NCBI GenBank assembly: GCA_903813345.2 | Contig: CAIIXF020000001.1 | Span: 56,933,885 to 56,997,884 of the forward strand | Length of the DNA stretch: 64,000 nt | DNA from: Owenia fusiformis | Lineage: Eukaryota; Annelida; Polychaeta; Sabellida; Oweniidae | Direction: 5' to 3' | Shown: piece after piece, positions 34,531 through 46,517 of the stretch | Numbering within the stretch: position 1 is the stretch's first letter | Layout of the letters: each line of letters starts with the position of its first letter | Position numbers and translations under genes: made by a program | Notes under the pieces: model-generated | Seen by the model: the letters and a program-made list of their open reading frames with translations, nothing else | The model's database searches: none | Told to the model about the DNA's origin: nothing

Positions 34531-35707
34531 ATCCCACCGAACAAATTCAAGGGGGATATAGGAAAGCAATCCGTCCATCCATCCGTGTGTATGTGTGATA
34601 ACTCAAATACCAATTGACAGAGTTTATTCAAATTTTATAGGCTTATGCCTAATGAGTGTAGGACCTCTGCCTAGAAAGAATTTTCAATATGGCTACTACT
34701 CAAGAAGAGATTTTTAAGATGACCATTGAATTAAAAAATGGTCACCATTTTTTTAACAAAAACATAATCTTTGATAATTCAAATACCAGTGAACAGATTT
34801 GGTTCAAATTTTGTGCCTTTGGACACAGTTCCTCTGTTTGAGAAAGAATTTTCAAGGTGGGGCCTGAATTTCAAAAATGGCCATGTTCATAAAAAAGTAA
34901 TCTTTGATAACTCTAATAAATACCAGTGGATGGATATGGTTCAAAGGACGATTCTCGGTTTGGAGAACAGTCTCCTGGGCTAATAATTTTTTTCATGAAA
35001 TATGTAGAAATATTACCCAAATTAAACTATGAATATTCAAAAGGGGACATTTAAATCTACAAGATGTAAAAATAACAAATTGGTCTGAAGCAGGGATAAC
35101 GCTCAATTAGACCGATTCACTAAAATACAAGTCTCGATTTGGGGAAAGAAGTTCATCAGTGTACTGCGCTAATATTTTTTTGCGAAAAATCTAGAAATAT
35201 AACCCAAATTAAATTATGGCTTTTCAAAAGAAGACATTCAAATCTATATTATGTAAAAATATCAAATTTGTCCGAAGCAGGGATAATGCTCATTTAGATT
35301 GATGAACTTCGTTCTCCAAACCGAGAATCGTCCTTTATATGTTGATGCTTAGTGACAAACACGTTCTGCTCAAGAAGGAATTTTAAAGATGGTGGAAATT
35401 TGGTTCAAATTTTATATGCTTCTACCTAGGGACAAAGGAGCTTTACTCAAGAAGAAATTTTAAGATGGCAGCTGAATTTCAAAATGGGCACCATTTTTGG
35501 ACAAAAACATAATCTTTGATAACTCAAATACCAGACAGATTTGGTTCATTTTAAAATGCCCACCATTTTTCGGAAAAATGTAATCTTTAATGCCAGTAGA
35601 TGGATTTGGTTCAAATTGTATATGCTTATATAATGTTATATGCTCTGTTCATGAAGAAATTTTCAAGATGGCCACTAATTATCAAAACATGTTTTGTTCG
35701 GTGGGAT
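34531..35707. repeat. TIR-flanked satellite-like element, copy A
   Basis: Bounded by ATCCCACCGAACAAA and its inverse TTTGTTCGGTGGGAT. Inside are tandem, degenerate monomers of roughly 140-170 bp around TCAAATACCAGT, GGTTCAAATTTT, AAGAATTTTCAAGATGG and a C/A-rich CAAAATGGCCACCATTTTT segment. Sister copies occupy the same place upstream of MFS copies B and C. No coding capacity. It is interrupted by a 388-bp insertion. Confidence 0.7.
34946..35333. mobile_element. 388-bp insertion with inverted ends, no visible target duplication
   Basis: The ends GGACGATTCTCGGTTTGGAG and the inverse CTCCAAACCGAGAATCGTCC are matched. The homologous sequence in unit C (47051 region, TCAAATTTATATG) is an uninterrupted empty site: removing the insert restores it exactly. 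The interior is a tandem duplication of a roughly 175-bp unit (shared CCCAAATTAAA and GAAGCAGGGATAA). Confidence 0.75.
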
Positions 35708-36503
35708 TTGCTACTCTGTGGAGTTGCTGTTTTTCTAGTTTCTTTTCAGCTCAGTGATTTTCTAAAAGCATACACAATTTATGTTCATGTGCTGATTAAA
35801 TATTTGTATAAGTGCATATTTGCTAGAAAATATTTTAAGTAGCTGTGTTGTAACATTACTGTTTTATAGTATAAATGAAGGGAATGTTAAGGCTCAGCTG
35901 GAAAGTAACATTTTGGTAAAAAATTGCTATACCTGCACATGTTATTTTCTGGTACAAAATAAAGTATGAAGGCATGTGTGTATTTCCTTGCTTTTTTTAC
36001 CAAAATGTTAATTTCCAGCTGTAACTTAAGATGGTTATCAATATAATTAAGCTACCTAAGCAGACAGTCAATGAAAACCGGATTAAAAAACTGGACACTG
36101 ATTCAATGAAAACCGGACTTGAGTGCATAAATGCTGGATCACAGATTTTGCCACTGTCATTATTTCAAATTTAATTTTTAATTTTAATTTTTTCTTATAC
36201 ATATATATTAAAATTACAAACTTATTTACTCATTTAATTTACTTATTAAGTTGTATTAAAAGTACCTTATTGTGGTCAGAACCAAATGTGTAACAAACTC
36301 AGAGTTATCTGTTCAGCAAGATTCTACTTTTTAGGTATGTAAAATGTTCTTACCGGGATATGTTTTGCAGAAATGAACAAGAAAAGTTTATTTTGGTTAT
36401 GACGGATATTTAAGGGGCAATGAACCCATTAACATATTTTTTTGAAAATGTTTACCTAGAGTTTAACAATATTGAATTTGGATGACAAAAATGAGCTGTA
36501 ATC
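35708..36503. repeat. Distal duplicated flank of unit A
   Basis: Nearly identical to 42745-43540 in unit B, including the blocks TGGAAAGTAACATTTTGG, GTATGAAGGCATGTGTG and GAAAACCGGA. Unit C lacks part of this segment. Non-coding. Confidence 0.8.
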
Positions 36504-39254
36504 ACACCCTTGGTATACGCAGCTAGCGAAAATTGACCGGTACGGGTCAAAAGCTGGACCGGTACGGGTTAACGGTTTTATTTGAATTTAAAACAGCCAT
36601 AACTTGCTCAATATTGACTTCCTCGTGTCTAATTTGAAATATATGATGCCTCCCGATGCTTTTAAGTACCCCAATTTTTTAAAGATTTTTAAACAGACCA
36701 AAACTCTCTAAATGCGCATTTATGCTCTTTTCTCTCGAGAACGACTGTCTCATCTTCACGATAACTTTTATTTAGTACTTCTAACATATAAGATCTATTT
36801 TTCCCCATCAAGGTATGATGTAAATGACATGCTATTTACATCTTGTGAGTTTCAATGACGCGCGTTTGATTTTATAAAAAATGCCAAACTCAACATTTTG
36901 AGGTCAGGTTGTCTGGGAGATCATTGATATAAATCAGGAAGAGCAAAGGTCCGAGGATACTTCCTTGAGGGACTGAGGTGTTTATGTAGTTGTCTGGTGA
37001 TGCTGAAGAGGATGATCCGTTAATAGTAACCCTAACTTTTCTATTAGTTAAATATGATTCGATAGATTTTAAGAGATTTCCTGAGATACCATAAGATTTA
37101 AGTTTATGAATAAGCAAGTTATGCGGAACCTTGTCGAACGCAGCCGAAATGTCAAGGAAATTTGCTCTAGTGTCGAAGTTATTGCTAAAATTGGTCCATA
37201 AAAGATTTTGAATGGCTAAAAGCTGAATTTCATTACTGTGCCCTTTAAGAAAACCAGACTGGTATTTGTAAAGTAAATTATTTTGGTCAAAGTGAGCGTA
37301 CATTCGATTATAAACAACCCTTTCAAGAATTTTTGATATTATCGACAAAAGTGAAATTGGTCGGTAATTCTTGATGTCATTCTTACTATTTTTTTTTAAG
37401 ATAGGGCAAATATCGCCCAGTTTCCATATATCTGGAAAAGTATGTTTTCCTAAAAGCTTATTGAATAAAATACAAAGTGTGACTACAATTGAATCAGGGC
37501 ACATTTGGATCATTTTGATTGTGATACCATCTGGTCCACTTGCTTTGGATGGATCAAGATTTTTTATTATTAGTAGGATTTCATTTGATTCACATTCAAC
37601 TGAATCAAGTTTCAGATCACATCTGGAGGGGAATTGTGGAGGCTGTTCATTTGTAGGTGAAATGGAATGATACATATTAACAAAGTACTTAAGGAACTCA
37701 TCAGCTTTTTCTTGGTTTGATATACATGTCTTTCTTGTTTGGATATTTTCAATTGTGGGGATAGATGAGTTAAAACATTTTCCAAGTAGCTTCTTAACAA
37801 GATCCCAAAAAGGTCTGCCAGCATTCGTTTGCCCATTTAAATAGTCTATTTGAGTCTGATAGTAGCTATCTCTTGTTTGCAATATAATATTCTTTGTAGT
37901 TACAGAGTGCTCTTTATATGCATTATAATTTTCAGCAGATGGATTTTTTTTCAATTTACGATAAAGGGATCTTTTTTGCTGCAAAACATGAGCTATTTCA
38001 TCAGAGTACCAGGCTTTATCATTAGCTTTAATTCGTTTTAATTTATTTGGAATATGCTGTTTAAAGATTGAAAGAATTTTATCTGTGAAATTTTTTGTCA
38101 TGGAATGGATTTCATGATTTTCATTAAAAAAGTTAATCCAATCAGTATGTGATATTTCATAGTTGAGGGCTTCTTTGTTCGCAAGATTATATTTCCATAT
38201 TAATTTGTATTCTGGATCCCCTTTATAAATATGAATGTCAAGTTGAGATATGATGGTACTGTGGTCAGATAATCCAATTGGTTCAGTGACAGTTGAGTGA
38301 TTAATTAGACCAGGGATATTTGTTACTGTTAGATCAATGCATGTTGCTGAATTACTGGTTATTCTTGTTGGTTCTTTAATTAACTGGTCAAATCCATTTT
38401 GAAAAAATATATCGTTAAGTAGTCTTCCATTTATGTCCTCATCTCCATCAATATACCAAGATTTACATTTGGAATTGAAATCACCATTTATTATAACACC
38501 GTCAAAATTACCGTTATTTGCCTGTTGTAAGTTAAGATCAAATAGTTTAACAAAATTATCACGCTCTGTGGTTGTCTGAGATGGTGACCTGTAGAATACT
38601 CCATAAAGAAGTTTTCTGTGCTTAATTTTTAATTCTGCCCAGATACAGTCAAGCCCATCTATACATAGATCAGGTCTATCAGTACATATTATATCTTCAT
38701 GTGAATAAATCATAAGGCCTCTGCCTAATTTTGAATAAATGGGGTTAAGGAACCCCGGAATAAGAAATTTTTCATTTATTTTTGTCTCATTTAGGTTGCC
38801 GGCTTCACAAATTCCTATGATATCAATTTTCTTATCTTTAATTTGGAAATTTAGTGCATCAAATCTGGCTCCATTTTCTGCACTAATACTGTTTATATTG
38901 GAAAATAAGATATTTATTTGACCTTTGGTGGTACCATCTTGGCCCGGATTAGGATGAACGTCATTTGAGAGTAGTAGCTGAAGTTCGTTAATGTCTGGTA
39001 GGAAGAAGCTGACACTCAGGCCTGGAAATAGAAGTGAAATGCTGCAAACAGCTAATATGCTCAAAAGAAGTCTTGGATTGACAGTGCTTTTGTTCAGCTC
39101 ATACATTCTGAGTGCTATACAGTAAGGAATAATCATGAACAATAGCAGTATATTAATGACTATACAAGACATTAGGAGGCACATACAGAGAATCAAATAC
39201 AGGAAGTTCAGATAAGCATGAGGCATGTAAACCAGTAGAGCATTTACTGCGAGT
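36504..39254 (-). mobile_element. LINE insertion (CR1/L2-like), 3'-deleted
   Basis: Boundaries come from comparison with the B-C interval: left junction after GAGCTGTAATCA, right junction before ATCAGTATTACTG. It contains the endonuclease-RT frame and about 385 bp of downstream sequence with GACCGGTACGGGT repeats. About 630 bp present at the same position between units B and C (43541-44167) is missing here, so the insertion was accompanied by a deletion. No poly-A or microsatellite tail is obvious. Confidence 0.75.
36890..39226 (-). pseudogene. LINE ORF: APE-type endonuclease plus truncated reverse transcriptase
   Basis: 778 codons. Residues 1-80 have two strongly hydrophobic stretches, followed by a 2A-like motif DVHPNPGQ (89-96). 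Residues about 103-340 are an APE-like endonuclease (ILFSNINSI, GVFYRSPSQ, INGDFNSK, LSDHSTI). The RT fingers and palm follow: NYRPISLLSIISKILERVVY, FLDISAAFDKVPHNLL with the first catalytic Asp, and SVPQGSILGPLLFLIYINDL. The frame stops directly after DNLTSKC, just before the expected F/Y-A-D-D catalytic box, so the thumb and C-terminus are missing and the copy cannot be active. Domain order and motifs fit the CR1/L2/Rex group. Confidence 0.85.
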
Positions 39255-40128
39255 ATCAGTATTACTGTTCATCATAACACCAAGCAGCATCATCCATTTC
39301 ATATTCCTAAATGCTCAAAACTATCACTTCTGGGTCCTCATCTTTGATATGATCAACCAGAAATATTATAAAAATGTCTCACTTTTAATATGTTCAATCT
39401 GTGTAAAAAGTAATACTAAATATTGACTTGATTGCATAGTACTTAGCTATGTACAATGTACCACATAAGAAGTCACATTAAATAATGTATGTTTTTTATT
39501 ATATTTTTTACATTGTACATCTTTAAGAATTGTAAATACCATTAAGATACAACATGTAACACATTGCTTTCCTTATTTCATGTAGTCTAAATGTAGTTGA
39601 AATTTGTAACCCGAAACATATGCCTTTTGGTATCTAGCAGCATATCAAAGTCCATATTATTTAGTAAAATATGAAATAAAGTCTTAATAATTTAAAAATA
39701 ATTTGAAAAAATGGGTGAAAAATGTTAAAATTCTCCCAAATAATAAGAATGGTAACCATTCTTATAGAAACATAATACATTATTGTAAAAATCTTTAGTT
39801 TCCCTGCACTTAAAGGAATTTTAGAAAATAGACATGAAAAGGAATGACATAAGCCAGAAATATTCTAAAATTGAAACAATTTTTGTTAGTCTACTCGCTA
39901 GATCTGATTCTCTCTTTAAATTCTATACTTAATTTGCTTTATGTGACAAAATTATATAATGCTAAATCATAATACAACAACCCTAATTTACTTGTGTGGG
40001 ATACTTTACTGATGTCTGATTGACTCTTGTTCATGTATTCATTCCACTTCAATACAGCATCTCCTTCAATTTTAGATCCTTAGATCCCTTATATAAGATG
40101 TACAAATGTGAGATACCTTTTACTGATT
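39255..40128. repeat. Duplicated 3' flank of MFS copy B
   Basis: Non-coding sequence strongly similar to 44168-45050 (unit C), 55497-57506 (unit D, interrupted), and 59095-63371 (unit E, interrupted). The block near 40010-40090 resembles the extreme 3' end of the MFS coding region (GTTCATGTATTCATTC...), a partial duplicate of the gene's tail. Confidence 0.8.
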
Positions 40129-41587
40129 TTAATATGGACTCTTGTCATTCATATATTCATTCCGCTTCAATGTGGCATCTCTTTCAATTTTAACGAGACA
40201 AATGTTTAAAATTATTGCGCAAAAACATAAACTGGCAAACAAAACAAATGTCCATTTTGAGCAAGATTCCCCAAAGCACTCTTTTGATCCTGACAAAGTA
40301 TTCAATTCATAACTAAATGCAAAGAATTGTTGGAATCCATACATCCCAATGCTTTGTGCTATTAAAGTAACCCCAAGGTTCTAACCGAGATATTTTAAAC
40401 CAAATAATTCAATAACGACCCATTCTATTTGTACAAAAAATACTCCAAGTGAGAAACTCATCAAAATTGTACTGCTGAATAGGCCAATGAATCCATCATA
40501 AAAGAATACTGCAACAATTAAGCTGATGAACATGAATGTTGAACTTGGGAGAAGACCCGCTGATTTAGGCATATGAGGCCATTTTGTTGATATAAAATAA
40601 CTAATCAGCCCTACAAATAGCCGTCCCAGTACACTGAAAATTGGAAGAACGATTGTATATACTGCTATTTCATCTTCTCGATTAGCAGATTTCAATATCA
40701 TTGTAATATTATTGATCAATGCTGTTGACGTTCCACCTAAAATCACAGTTATCAGAAAGAGGTAATAAAATTCTAATGTTTTTACAATTTGTATATGCTT
40801 ATATAATGTTATATGCTCTGTTCATGAAGAAATTTTCAAGATGTCAAGATTTCAAGAAGTCTTTAGTATCTGACTTTTGAATCAATGCATTTTTCTCATC
40901 AGAATCCAATTTGTCTTCAGTGACTCTGTCTTGTTCAAAACTTTTGAATAATTCATTCAATTCACTCTCATCTGCTTTGCAGACTCCATTTGCAGGAATT
41001 TCCTTAAGAAATGCTATAGATAACAAATGAATGATCACAGAGAAAACTGCTAGAAACAGCATAAAATCCCCATATTTTTGATTTTCTGCATCTGTTATGT
41101 GGCCTTGAACAAACAATCCTTGATAGATGGCACTAAATATAGTTGGAGCAATCCCATAAACACTACCGAGAACAACCAGTACGTTGACTAGGTGTCGACC
41201 TTTAAAGTTTTTGCAGTTCACACCTGTAGCTGCAATATAGGAAAATGCAGTTCCAAAAAGTGTGATAAATTGTATAAAACAAACCAGCCAGGCTTTAGCA
41301 GCAAAAAATGTTATATACTTTGTAGTAATCCATAATAATGTAAATCCAAGTCCGGTGAAAATCAGACCAAATATGGATGTAACTCTTGGTCCAAATTTGT
41401 CAAATACCAGGCCAACGGGTAGAACTATACTCTGTCCAATTTCTCCACTAGAGGCTATATACTCAACTTCAGTTATTGTAAAGTTGAAGGTAGTTTTCAA
41501 GGCAACTGCATATATGTTAAAGCCATCTAAGAATCCTCCTATGAACATAGCAAGTATCCCAACAAACAGGGGAATAAATTTCTGCAT
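40129..41587 (-). pseudogene. MFS transporter copy B (pseudogene)
   Basis: Very similar to copy A over its whole length, but broken twice. In the central loop, 36 nt of copy A (GCCAAGCATTTAG... on the plus strand) are replaced by 70 nt at 40791-40860, shifting the frame by one after residue KD; most of that patch matches the satellite-like flank at about 35620-35672. Further on, the codon for Gln in YLGQNLG is TAG (40381-40383). The N-terminal 247 codons and the two downstream pieces remain open, so the inactivation looks recent. Confidence 0.88.
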
Positions 41588-43540
41588 GTTTATTATATCA
41601 GTTCATCTATATGTTATACTGCACTTGCCTGTATTTTCTGAATTTTCATTCACTATTTGTTCAGCCATAAAAAGCACCAGTTCAGGACAATGTATAAATT
41701 GCACTTTCAATGGATCTCAATACAGATCTCCTGTTTATTGGTCAGTGATTATCCCACCGATAGAAGTTTGAGGGGGATATAGGAAAGCCGTCCTATGCGC
41801 AGTCTCAAGTCTGTGGACCCTGAAGAAAGATAAGTAACATCGCAATCAAATCAAGACAAAGAAAGAAGAAAATGAATGAAGAAACCAATGCAGCAACAAC
41901 AAATGACATCCGTTCTTTCATCTATCCGTTCATCCATCCATGTGTATGGGTGATAACTCAAATACCGATTGGTGGGGTTGATTCAAATTTAATAGGCGTA
42001 TGCCTTATGGGTGTAGGACCTCTGCTCAAGAAAGAATTTTCAATATGGCTGCTGGTTTTAAAATGGCCACCATTTTTCATAAAAATATAACCTTTCATAA
42101 CTCAAATACTAGTGAACGGATTTAGTTCAAATTTAATATGTTGATGCCTTAAGGGACAAAGGAGCCATTTTTTTAACAAAAATGTAATCTTTGATAATTC
42201 AAATCCAGTATATAGATTTGGTTCAAATTTTATATTCTGAAGCCCTGGGACACGGTAGCTCTGTTTGAGAAAGAATTTTCAAGATGGGGGTTGAATTTCA
42301 AAATGGCCATTTTCATAAAAACGTAATCTTTGATAACTCTAATACCATTGAATGGATGTGGTTCAGATTTATATGTTGATGCTTAGTGACAAACAAGCTC
42401 TGCTCAAGAAGGAATTTTCAAGATGGTGGAAAATTTGGTTCAAATTTTGTGCTGCTACCTAGAGACAAAGGAGCTTTACTCAAGAAGAAATTTTAAGATG
42501 GTAGCTGAATTTCGAAATGGCCAAAATTTTTCGGACAAAAACATAATCTTTGATAACTCAAATGCCAGTTGACGGATTTGGTTCTAAATGGCCACCACGT
42601 TTTGGAAAAACATAATATTTGATAACTCAAATACCAGTCGATAGATTTGATTCAAAGTGTGCTTATATGATGAAATATGCTCTGTTCAAGATGAAATTCT
42701 CAAGATGGCCTCTAATTATCAAAACATGTTTTGTTCGGTGGGATTTGCTACTCTGTGGAGTTGCTGTTTTTCTAGTTTCTTTTCAGCTCAGTGATTTTCT
42801 AAAAGCATACACAATTTATGTTCATGTGCTGATTAAATATTTGTATAAGTGCATATTTGCTAGAAAATATTTTAAGTAGCTGTGTTGTAATATTACTGTT
42901 TTATTGTATAAATGAAGGGAATGTTAAGGCTCAGCTGGAAAGTAACATTTTGGTAAAAAATTGCTATACCTGCACATGTTATTTTCTGGTACAAAATTAA
43001 GTATGAAGGCATGTGTGTATTCCCTTGCTTTTTTACCAAAATGTTAATTTCCAGCTGTAACTTAAGATGGTTATCAATATAATTAAGCTACCTAAGCAGA
43101 CAGTCAATGAAAACCGGATTAAAAAACTGGACACCGATTCAATGAAAACCGGACTTGAGTGCATAAATGCTGGATCACAGATTTTGCCACTGAGGGGCCT
43201 GTCATTATTTCAAATTTAATTTTTAATTTTAATTTTTTCTTATACATATATATTAAAATTACAAACTTATTTACTCATTTAATTTACTTATTTAGTTGTA
43301 TTAAAAGTACCTTATTGTGGTCAGAACCAAATGTGTCACAAACTCAGAGTTATCTGTTCAGCAAGATTCTACTTTTTAGGTATGTAAAATGTTCTTACCG
43401 GGATATGTTTTGCAGAAATGAACAAGAAAAGTTTATTTTGGTTATGACGGATATTTAAGGGGCAATGAACCCATTAACATATTTTTTTGAAAATGTTTAC
43501 CTAGAGTTTAACAATATTGAATTTGGATGACAAAAATGAG
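41588..43540. repeat. Duplicated 5' flank of MFS copy B with TIR-flanked satellite (41751-42744)
   Basis: Contains the same ATCCCACCGA ... TTTTGTTCGGTGGGAT element as unit A, with a different proximal part (41760-41960) and a distal part nearly identical to unit A. Degenerate monomers start with GATAACTCAAATACC. Non-coding. Confidence 0.75.
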
Positions 43541-44167
43541 CTGTAATCAATGGATAGCATGAGTTTTCTTTATGCGAAAATAACATGAGGAATACTTATC
43601 TTGAGCAATTCAGTTTTCTTTCAGAGAGCTAATTGATCAAAATAGAGATTGGTATTGCATTGAAATTGTAAGAAAGATTGCTTTTTTGGTGAAGTTAAAA
43701 TGTAATTGAAAAAATTATGTTGACTGGTTGATTGCACCTTCAATATCCAATCAACTTAAATTTAAATTTCATTAGAGTTTATGGAGTCTATTTGCTTTTT
43801 TAAGAGTATGCTAGTAGTGTTAGGCTTTTGCCAGCAGCCTTTCAAAAGTCGACGTGGAGAGCTATGTCGATTCAATCTGGAGTCTTTAAATTGAACTTGT
43901 TCATTCACCAGTCTAGTATATACAGTAAAACCTGTAAAGTGGAACACTTCTAGAAATGGAACACCTCAATTAGTGGAACACTTTTCAGAATCCCAAGACA
44001 ATCCCAAGTAGAATATTCTTCAGAGGTACCAAAGATGTTCCACTTAAACAGATTTTACTACACTTTGAGATGGTATCTCTCATGATTAATTAAATGAATA
44101 GATCCAGTCTGAAGTTGTTTTCAATAACCTTCTTTGTATTCTGTTGCTTATCAAAAATAATTTGACA
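43541..44167. repeat. Inter-unit segment B-C
   Basis: Non-coding sequence that is also present, split by an insertion, at 51715-51945 and 55123-55496. It includes a pogo-like MITE. It is missing between units A and B, where the LINE sits. Confidence 0.75.
43923..44060. mobile_element. pogo/Tigger-like MITE, copy 1
   Basis: Starts after TA with CAGTAAAACCTGTAAAGTGG and ends with the inverse-related CCACTTAAACAGATTTTACT. About 138 bp. Internal AGTGGAACAC motifs are repeated. The second copy at 55252-55389 arose by duplication of the whole unit, not by independent insertion, because the flanks match. Confidence 0.8.
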
Positions 44168-45050
44168 TCAGTATTACTGTTCATCATAACACCAAGCAGC
44201 ATCATCCATTTCATATTCCTGAATGCTCAAAACTATCACTTCTGGGTCCTCATCTTTGATATGATCAACCAGAAATATTATTAAAATGTCTCACTTTTAA
44301 TATGTTCAAATCTGGGTAAAAAGTAATACTAAATATTGACTTGATTGCATAGTACTTAGCTATGTACAATGTACCACATAAGAAGTCACATTGGATAATG
44401 TATGTTTTTTATTATATTTTTTACATTGTACATCTTTAAGAATTGTAAATACCATTAAGATCAGCATGTAACATTGCTTTCCTTATTTCATGTAGTCTAA
44501 ATGTAGTTGAAATTTGTAACCTGAAACATATGCCTTTTGGTATCTAGCAGCATATCAAAGTCCATATTATTTAGTAAAATATGAAATAAAGTCTTTATAA
44601 TTTAAAAATAATTTGAAAAAATGGGTGAAAAATGTTAAAATTCTCCCAAATAATAAGAATGGTAACCATTCTTATAGAAACATAATACATTATTGTAAAA
44701 ATCTTTAGTTTCCCTGAAATAATGTGTGCACTTTGGGGAATTTTAGAAAATAGACATGAAAAGGAATGACATAAGCCAGAAATATTCTAAAATTGAAAGA
44801 ATTTTTGTTAGTCTACTCGCTAGATCTGATTCTCTCTTTAAATTCTATACTTAATTTGCTTTATGCGACAAAATCATATAATGCTAAATCATAATACAAC
44901 AACCCTAATTTACTTGTGTGGGATACTTTACTGATGTCTGATTGACTCTTGTTCATGTATTCATTCTGCTTCAATACAGCATCTCCTTCAATTTTAGATC
45001 CTTAGATCCCTTATATAAGATGTACAAATGTGAGGTACCTTTTACTGATT
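44168..45050. repeat. Duplicated 3' flank of MFS copy C
   Basis: Homologous, block by block, to 39255-40128. It includes the partial duplicate of the MFS 3' end at about 44940-45010 directly before the real stop of copy C. Confidence 0.8.
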
Positions 45051-46481
45051 TTAAGATGGACTCTTGGTGTTCATGTATTCATTCTGCTTCAATGTGGCAT
45101 CTCTTTCAATTTTAACGAGACAAATGTTTAAAATTATTGCACAAAAACATAAACTTGCAAATAAAACAAATGTCCATTTTGAGCAAGATTCTCCAAAGCA
45201 CTCTTTTGATCCTGGTAAGGAGTTAAGTTCATAACTAAATGCAAAGAATTGTTGAAACCCGTACAACCCAATGCCTTGTCCTAAAAACATAACACCAAGA
45301 TTCTGTCCGAGATATTTAAAACCAAATAATTCAATAACAACCCATTCTATTTGTACAAAAAATACACCAAGTGAGAAATTCATCAAAATTGAACTGATGA
45401 ACAGGCCAATGAAACCATCATAAAAGAATATTGCAACAATTAAGCTGATAAGCAGGAATATTGAGCTTGGGAGAAGACCCGCTGATTTAGGCATATGAGG
45501 CCATTTTGTTGATATAAAATAACTAATCAGCCCAACAAATATTCGTCCCAGTAAAGCAAAAATTGGAAGGACAGTTGTATACAATGCTATTTGATCTCCT
45601 CGATTAGCAGATTTTAGTATGATTGTAATATTATTGATAAATGCTGTAGTAATTCCACCTAAAATTACAGTTATAAGAAAGAGGTAATAAAATTCCAATC
45701 TTTTTATAGTTTGCCCAACACTAAGATTTGGTGAACATACAGATATGTCTTTAGTATCTGACTTTTGAATCAGTGTGTTTTTCTCATCAGGATTATTTTG
45801 ACCCAATTTAGTGACTCTGTCTTGTTCAGTAGTTTTGAATAATTCATTCAATTCACTCTCATCTTCTTGGCATGCTCCGTTTTCAGGAATTTCCTGAACA
45901 AATGTTATAGTTAATAAATTAATGATCACAGAGAAAACTGCTAGAAACAGCATAAAATCCCCATATTTTTGATTTTCTGCATCTGTTATGTGGCCTTGAA
46001 CAAAAAGTCCCTGATAGATGGCACTAAATATTGTTGGAGCAATCCCAATAACACAACCGAGAATAACTAGTACAGTGGCGAGATGTCGACCTTTAAAATT
46101 TTTACAGTTCACACCTGTAACTGCAATGTTACTAAATGCAGTTCCGAAATATGTGACAAACTGCATGCAACAGACCAGCCAGGCATTTGCAGCGAAAAAT
46201 GTTTTAAACTTTGTAGTAATCCACAATGATGTAAATCCAAGTCCAGTGAAAATCAGACCAAATGTGGTTGTGACCCTAGGTCCACACCTGTCATATACCA
46301 GGCCAATTGGCAGAACTGTGCCCCAATGACCAATTTGTGCACCAGTGGCTATATACTCAACTTCTGTTATCGTATAGTTGAAGGTAGCTTTCAAGGCAAC
46401 CGCATATATGTTAAAACCATCTAAGACTCCTTCTAATACCATAGCAAGTATCCCAACAAACAGGGGAATATATTTCTGCAT
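45051..46481 (-). CDS. MFS transporter, Nodulin-like/NFD4-type, copy C, intronless, 476 aa
   Basis: Intact 12-TM frame. The start is set at MQKYIPLFVG, the Met conserved among copies; an in-frame ATG 36 nt upstream (46517) would add MQYIHRRTDIMN, which is not conserved. The MFS signature is GLVYDRCGPRVT. It differs from copy A in the first helices (GHWGTVLPIGL instead of GQSIVLPVGL) and has a longer charged loop (TKLGQNNPDEKNT). It is closest to copy D. The central CKNFKGRHLATVLVILG block and the GLISYFISTKWPHMPKSAG segment are conserved. Substrate unknown. Confidence 0.85.
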   Translation of the reverse strand: MQKYIPLFVGILAMVLEGVLDGFNIYAVALKATFNYTITEVEYIATGAQIGHWGTVLPIGLVYDRCGPRVTTTFGLIFTGLGFTSLWITTKFKTFFAANAWLVCCMQFVTYFGTAFSNIAVTGVNCKNFKGRHLATVLVILGCVIGIAPTIFSAIYQGLFVQGHITDAENQKYGDFMLFLAVFSVIINLLTITFVQEIPENGACQEDESELNELFKTTEQDRVTKLGQNNPDEKNTLIQKSDTKDISVCSPNLSVGQTIKRLEFYYLFLITVILGGITTAFINNITIILKSANRGDQIALYTTVLPIFALLGRIFVGLISYFISTKWPHMPKSAGLLPSSIFLLISLIVAIFFYDGFIGLFISSILMNFSLGVFFVQIEWVVIELFGFKYLGQNLGVMFLGQGIGLYGFQQFFAFSYELNSLPGSKECFGESCSKWTFVLFASLCFCAIILNICLVKIERDATLKQNEYMNTKSPS

Positions 46482-46517
46482 GTTCATTATATCAGTTCGT
46501 CTATGTATATACTGCAC

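Noticed and set aside
40010-40090. An extra small gene between LINE and MFS copy B
   Set aside because: It is a partial duplicate of the last codons of the MFS gene, present equally at 44930-45010; not an independent gene.
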